Below, in pieces: positions 26,570 to 30,401 of a stretch of 30,401 bases of DNA (its first letter is position 1; each line of letters opens with the position of its first letter). The stretch spans positions 1 to 30,401 of the forward strand of contig QPMI01000665.1 in NCBI GenBank assembly GCA_004431415.1, read 5' to 3'. The position numbers and the translations under genes were made by a program. This DNA is from Cyanophora paradoxa. Taxonomy: Eukaryota > Glaucocystophyceae > Cyanophorales > Cyanophoraceae. The notes beneath the pieces are model-generated. The model was not told the origin of the DNA and did not search any database. It was given only the letters and a program-made list of their open reading frames with translations.

Positions 26570-26632
26570 CTTTAGCCAGTTAGCCTGAGTTAGGCTAAGT
26601 TAGCCAGCGTTGCCAGCTAGAACCCAGCTAAG
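26570..26632. repeat. TTAGCC repeats with hairpin
   Basis: TTAGCCT-GAGTT-AGGCTAA (about 26580-26598) forms a 7-bp hairpin within several TTAGCC/CCAGCTA units, in the divergent promoter region 30-90 bp upstream of the Nudix ATG. Confidence 0.5.
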
Positions 26633-26664
26633 CTTATATCGGGTCTGGAGCGCTTAACACGCGC

Positions 26665-27414
26665 ATGGCGGGAAAGGCGCGGCCGGCGGGCACCTCGCGC
26701 AGCGCCTGGCTCATCGCGGCGCCGGCACTGGCACTCGCGATTGTCGGATACCTGTATGCGCCGCGGCTGGCCCTCAGCTTTTGCAGGGTGCGCACGCACC
26801 GGCGCCGGCGCGCATGTGTATCGAGCGCGCGCATGCATCTCTGATGAGCGCATGTGCAGGCGATCCCGTCGGGCATGCTCGCCGTGAACACCGGTCCGAT
26901 GAACATGCTCAGAGCCACTCCGAGCCACTGAAGCGCTCTCCCGCGTCCCCCAGGTCCCTTCCTCGCTGTCGATGCCATCATCGAGATGACCGTGGACGGC
27001 AAGCGCGCGATCGTTCTGGGAGAGCGCCTGAACCCTCCGTTCGGCCTGGCGCTGCCGGGTGGCTTCGTGGTGGGCACGCGCCACCAACTACCGCACTTCT
27101 CTCTGAATTCTTCAGGATTACGGCGAGTCGATGGAGGACGCAGCACAACGAGAGACCCACGAAGAAACAAATCTGCATCTGTACGATTTTTACCTAAAAA
27201 GGACGACGCACGGGAAGTACATGCGATCCCAGTGGACTCTATCCCTTGGTGAGCAACTGGCCCTGACTCCAGAATGCAAGATTTGCAACCTCTTTGCAAT
27301 TGCAATTGGTCCATTCTCGAAGCTCAACATAAACGTGCCTGCAGGGATCGAATGTCTTTCGACCATGGGAAGATCTTGCAAGACTATTTGGAAGAGTTCA
27401 AGTTGCCACCGTGA
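26665..27414 (+). pseudogene. Nudix hydrolase, five exons, damaged in exon 4
   Basis: Exons by splice sites and frame: 26665-26787, 26860-26893, 26954-27069, 27116-27248 and 27345-27414. Exon 1 encodes a hydrophobic anchor (WLIAAPALALAIVGYLYAP). Exon 3 gives VDAIIEMTVDGKRAIVLGER and, joined to exon 4, the Nudix box: GGFV then DYGESMEDAAQRETHEETNL, matching G-x5-E-x7-R-E-x2-E-E. Exon 4 should continue to KDDAREVHAIPVDSIP, but that part is in another frame and about 30 residues before it are missing. Exon 5 ends SFDHGKILQDYLEEFKLPP and TGA at 27414, typical of ADP-ribose-pyrophosphatase-like Nudix proteins. The family call is strong; the present copy is probably not functional as read. Confidence 0.75.
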
Positions 27415-27540
27415 TCGTGATCAGGAATCGAGGAAGGACCTCGATGGCGCCGCTTTTTTGAGCTCTGGGTGCTCCTCCATTTACGGTCAAGGTACTACAT
27501 CGCATCAATGAGAACGAGGCGGTCACGTTTGCACCTGTTG
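27199..27540 (+). repeat. Tandem duplication of the Nudix 3' end, copy 1
   Basis: From AAGGACGACGCACGG to CACGTTTGCACCTGTTG. It contains the end of exon 4, the 96-nt intron, exon 5 and 3' flank. It differs from copy 2 mainly by one extra 6-bp AATTGC unit in the intron. Confidence 0.9.
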
Positions 27541-27579
27541 TTCGTTGGAAAGGCGAGATCTAGAGGGACGATGAAAGCT

Positions 27580-27915
27580 AAGGACGACGCACGGGAAGTA
27601 CATGCGATCCCAGTGGACTCTATCCCTTGGTGAGCAACTGGCCCTGACTCCAGAATGCAAGATTTGCAACCTCTTTGCAATTGGTCCATTCTCGAAGCTC
27701 AACATAAACGTGCCTGCAGGGATCGAATGTCTTTCGACCATGGGAAGATCTTGCAAGACTATTTGGAAGAGTTCAAGTTGCCACCGTGATCGTGATCAGG
27801 AATCGAGGAAGGACCTCGATGGCGCCGCTTTTTTGAGCTCTGGGTGCTCCTCCATTTACGGTCAAGGTACTACATCGCATCAATGAGAACGAGGCGGTCA
27901 CGTTTGCACCTGTTG
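27580..27915 (+). repeat. Tandem duplication of the Nudix 3' end, copy 2
   Basis: Nearly identical to 27199-27540, separated by 39 nt. In the spacer and start of this copy the DDAREV frame is preceded by ATGAAAGCTAAGGAC (MKAKDDAREV), which looks closer to a normal Nudix junction than copy 1. It carries a second exon 5 with the same stop at about 27789. Confidence 0.9.
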
Positions 27916-28095
27916 CAGGCTTGCGCCGACCCCTGAGGGCCAGGCCAGGTGTGGCCGGGTTCCAGCACGACTGATTCCAAGACGCCGGCGAAGGCGTACC
28001 CCACCGGGGCCCGGAGGGGGCGGAGCGGAGGCGGGGCGGGGTAGGGCATCTAGGTAGCTTGCGATAGCCGCTATGATATGTGACTGCAGCTGATA

Positions 28096-28145
28096 AGGGG
28101 GTGGGGGGGGGGGGGGGGGGGGGGAGGGAGGGGTGGGGGGGGCCG
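28096..28145 (+). repeat. Long poly-G tract
   Basis: A run of about 25 uninterrupted G, flanked by further G5-G8 runs separated by single A or T bases. It can form G-quadruplexes. The exact length is unreliable in most sequencing. Confidence 0.8.
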
Positions 28146-28443
28146 GGCGCGAGCTAAGCGCACGGGCGCGCCCCCGGGTCTAGATCTTATAATTATTGCG
28201 TCTGGGGCGCCTGGTGTTTTATCCTATTAGAGGGGGTCTACGGGGGCTCCAGGGAGGGGGGCAGGCACGGGCGGGGCGGCCGCCCTGTGAGAACGTCAGA
28301 GGACAGGGCGTGGCAGGAGGGGTGGGGCTTGGGGCTAGCTGGGTGCCAACTCTGTTACTACGGATACTTTCTGGTCTATCCGGACCCGCGTACAGGTGAT
28401 TTGTAGCATGCACGCGCGCGTGGCATTGCTTCACTGAGCTGCC

Positions 28444-28530
28444 TGGCCCAGTGGCTAAAAAAGTGAGCCCCGTGGGCCGAAAGGAGAGAGAAAAGCTGGT
28501 TACGAGCTGACCCAGAGTTCGAATCAACCC
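28444..28530 (+). other. tRNA-like Pol III promoter module, possible SINE head
   Basis: TGGCCCAGTGG (28444-28454) is a full A-box match. GAGTTCGAATC (28515-28525) is a close B-box match about 60 nt downstream. The sequence between does not fold into a standard tRNA and I find no matching acceptor arms, so a tRNA-derived SINE or decayed tRNA fits best. No poly-A or T4 terminator is obvious at its end. Confidence 0.45.
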
Positions 28531-28628
28531 GAAGCCAGAATTTAGATTTCGGCCGTATGCAAGAATTGCCCAAGAGGTGTAGACAGGGGTTTTCGAGGGT
28601 GCTGGAGACGGCGGAAGTGGAGGAGCTT

Positions 28629-28970
28629 GAGGATGCCGAGGCGGGCCCCCGACGCTGCCGAGGTGCATGTTGGCGTGCACCTCGCGCTCGATGCTGCCGG
28701 AGAGGCCAGGCAAGACAAAGAAAGAAGGGGCGAAGCGGAAGGGAAAGGAGCCTCGCCTCAGGGGGCGAGCTGCTGGCCCACGTGGTGCGGCTCGGCGGCT
28801 CGGGCGGGGCCCCGCCCCGCCCTCCGACGGCCCGTACCCCCGAGGACCCCTCCGACCGAGCCGCCGGCCGAAGCGGCGGCGGCGGCGGCGGCGGCGCGCG
28901 CCGGCGACTCGCGGCGGGGCGGGAGGCCGGTGCGCCCCGCCGCCGCCCCTGCGAAGAGGTACCCCTAGGC
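28629..28970. repeat. Segmental duplication, copy 2
   Basis: Same orientation as 24815-25174. It lacks GGCCCGG-type bits near the start and has other small indels in GC-rich runs. It keeps the REV3-like SIEREVHANM exon on - and the AGGTACCCCTAGGC end, then joins unrelated sequence on both sides. Confidence 0.9.
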
Positions 28971-30401
28971 CTCGCAGTGCTTGGCGAGGGCGGCCGCTCC
29001 CCTCCGGCGCCCCGGGTCGGCTCTCCGCTTCGGCGGCGTGACCCTGCGCCCCAGCAGTCAGCTCAGGGCGGGCGTCGCGGGGGAGAGGGGGCGGCTCGCC
29101 CGCACCTCTCTCCCTGCCACCCTGCTGTAGACCACGCCGCCGCCACAGCTGCCCCCGGAACCGCCGGGGCGGTCTCGGCGCGCTTCGAGGCGGCCGAGGC
29201 CACCGCCGCGGCGCGCTTCGAGAGGAGCGAGAGGCGCGCGCTGCGGCGGCCGGTGCGGGGCCCGTCAGCAGCGAGAGCTGCAAAGCGAGTGAAGGTTCAG
29301 CCGTGACGAAACGGGCGGGAGGGCGGGGCGGGCGGGGCGGAGAGAGGAGGAGGGACAAAGACGATAAGAAGTGGAGGGGGAAGGGAAGGGGCGGGAATCG
29401 AGAGAGGCGGTCTCCTGGGGCGCGGTGGCGCGGGGGCCGGGGACCCCTCGCCGCGCGGCCCTCACAGAATGCCCAATGGAGCGATGCGCGGGCCTTGGCG
29501 GCGCTGCGCCGGGGGCGGCGGGGGCCCCGCGGCCCCGCGCCCCGGCCACGCCCGCGCTCCAGCCACCCCGCGCCTGCGCCCCCCGCCCCGTTCGCGGCAC
29601 ACCCGCCTCCTGCCCAGGCTCAGAGGAGGGCGCAAGCGCGGGGCGGGGCGGGGCGGGGCGGGCGGGCGCCTGGGCGGGGGCGCCTCGCCGAGGGACATCG
29701 TCGCCGCCGCCGGCATCCTCCGCGGGCGGGCGCCGCGGCCGCCGCGGCGATGCTGCGGCGCGGCGAGAGAGGGGCGGGACGCACCGAAGGAGGCGATGGG
29801 GCGCGAGGGGTCGTCCTCGGGGCGGCCCCTGCCGCTGCCCGGTGAGAGGGGAGAGGGAGGGGAGGAGGTCAGGAGTGGAACGAGGGCGGGGGAAGGAAGG
29901 AGGGGGGGAAGGAGGAGGCGGGGGAGAGATCGGCGACGGGGCCGCCGGCCGGGCGGGCGTCGCGCCGTGCGCCGCCGCGCCCATCGAGGCGTCGGCTTCT
30001 CCTGCATCGAGACGCGGAACGGGGGTACAGGAGCGCAGCAGACTCGGGGAGGGGGAGGGGGAGGAGGGGGCGGCTCGGGGGTGGCGGAGGAGGGCCGGCG
30101 GGAGAGACGGAGAGGGCGGGCGGGCCTCTGCGGGCGCGCTGTTGTGCGCCGCCCGCGCCCTCCCGCGCGGGCTGCGCGCGCATGCCCCCGTCAGTGGGAG
30201 AGGAAACGAGAAAGGGCGGGGGTACATGCGGGGCGATGCAAGGGTAGCGCCGGGGGTACAGTGGCGTGCGGGGCGACGCTTAGGGGCCGCCTACCGCGTG
30301 TCCCCCTTAGGGGGTAATAAATAAGAGGGGGTACGCGCCTCGTCGGGGCACTCGACCTCGGGCGAGAGAGGGGCACGCGCAGGTGGTCGCCACCGCCTCC
30401 C
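28971..30401. other. Very GC-rich region with weak - strand exon signals
   Basis: On - a few segments look like exons bounded by GT and CAG. One reads RLSLLSKRAAAVASAASKRA (about 29250-29190) after TTTGCAG. Another has GSGRGRPEDDPSRPIASF (about 29850-29795) before GTGCGTCCC. None matches a family I know, and composition alone opens many frames here. A + strand gene cannot be excluded. The region may be the 5' part of a gene that once continued into the duplicated REV3-like exon. Confidence 0.3.

Larger units (their letters stand above)
27916..28628. other. Intergenic region with G run and Pol III module
   Basis: No protein gene is seen. It contains a long G tract (28096-28145) and the tRNA-like segment at 28444-28530. 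From about 28540 to 28628 the DNA has no similarity to the matching flank of the first duplication copy. Confidence 0.4.

Noticed and set aside
29265-30227. Single long - strand gene of about 320 codons
   Set aside because: Composition is Pro/Arg/Ala-rich in all frames, as expected for this GC content. Only short segments have exon-like edges and no motif is recognised.

Overview
The window looks like nuclear DNA of a GC-rich single-celled eukaryote, probably an alga or other protist. It carries an integrated, partly broken DNA virus or virus-like element. The eukaryotic assignment rests on genes at the right side (a FUT8-like glycosyltransferase, a coiled-coil gene, a REV3-like polymerase remnant and a Nudix gene), all broken by very short GT-AG introns (about 46-60 nt, some up to 96 nt). 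The viral assignment rests on tightly packed, mostly intronless genes for fibre, C1q-like, fibronectin-III and paired capsid-like proteins on the left. I cannot name the host clade or the virus family.

Layout. 1-12.74 kb is a compact gene block: a possible replication protein entering from the left edge, several small proteins, a long membrane-anchored coiled-coil protein, a tail-fibre-like protein and a C1q-domain protein, all on +. Then comes an FN3/LamG-like adhesin on -, two paralogous structural proteins on +, and an HNH endonuclease on -. Genes lie end to end, with gaps of 10-40 nt or overlaps. Most starts are preceded by a T-rich box (consensus TTTTC[TG][GC]A), usually 10-14 nt before the ATG. 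The same box precedes a - strand gene starting at 16117, so the element probably reaches about 16.2 kb. Frameshifts are dense from 1 to about 6.9 kb and sparse from 6.9 to 12.7 kb.

12.74-16.6 kb holds two unknown - strand proteins, one + strand open frame, three copies of a CCAAGCA-type dispersed repeat and a regularly spaced TCGCGATC cluster. 16.7-17.6 kb is a tandem array with a unit of about 172 bp and a TATATAAG element in each unit. 18.35-19.67 kb is an almost pure G+C array built on a step of about 40 bp. 19.7-21.2 kb has no recognisable gene.

21.2-27.4 kb is host gene space: a GT23/FUT8-like glycosyltransferase (+), a broken REV3-like DNA polymerase zeta fragment (-), a coiled-coil gene with four mini-introns (-), and a Nudix hydrolase (+) whose 3' end is tandemly duplicated. 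A 0.35 kb segment carrying one REV3-like exon is repeated at 28.6-29.0 kb beside a tRNA-like Pol III module and a long G run. 29-30.4 kb is very GC-rich, with only weak exon signals.

The left genes fit one virion programme (replication, membrane or coiled-coil component, attachment proteins, capsid pair). No packaging ATPase, polymerase, protease or integrase is visible in the window, so the element is either incomplete here or continues past the left edge.
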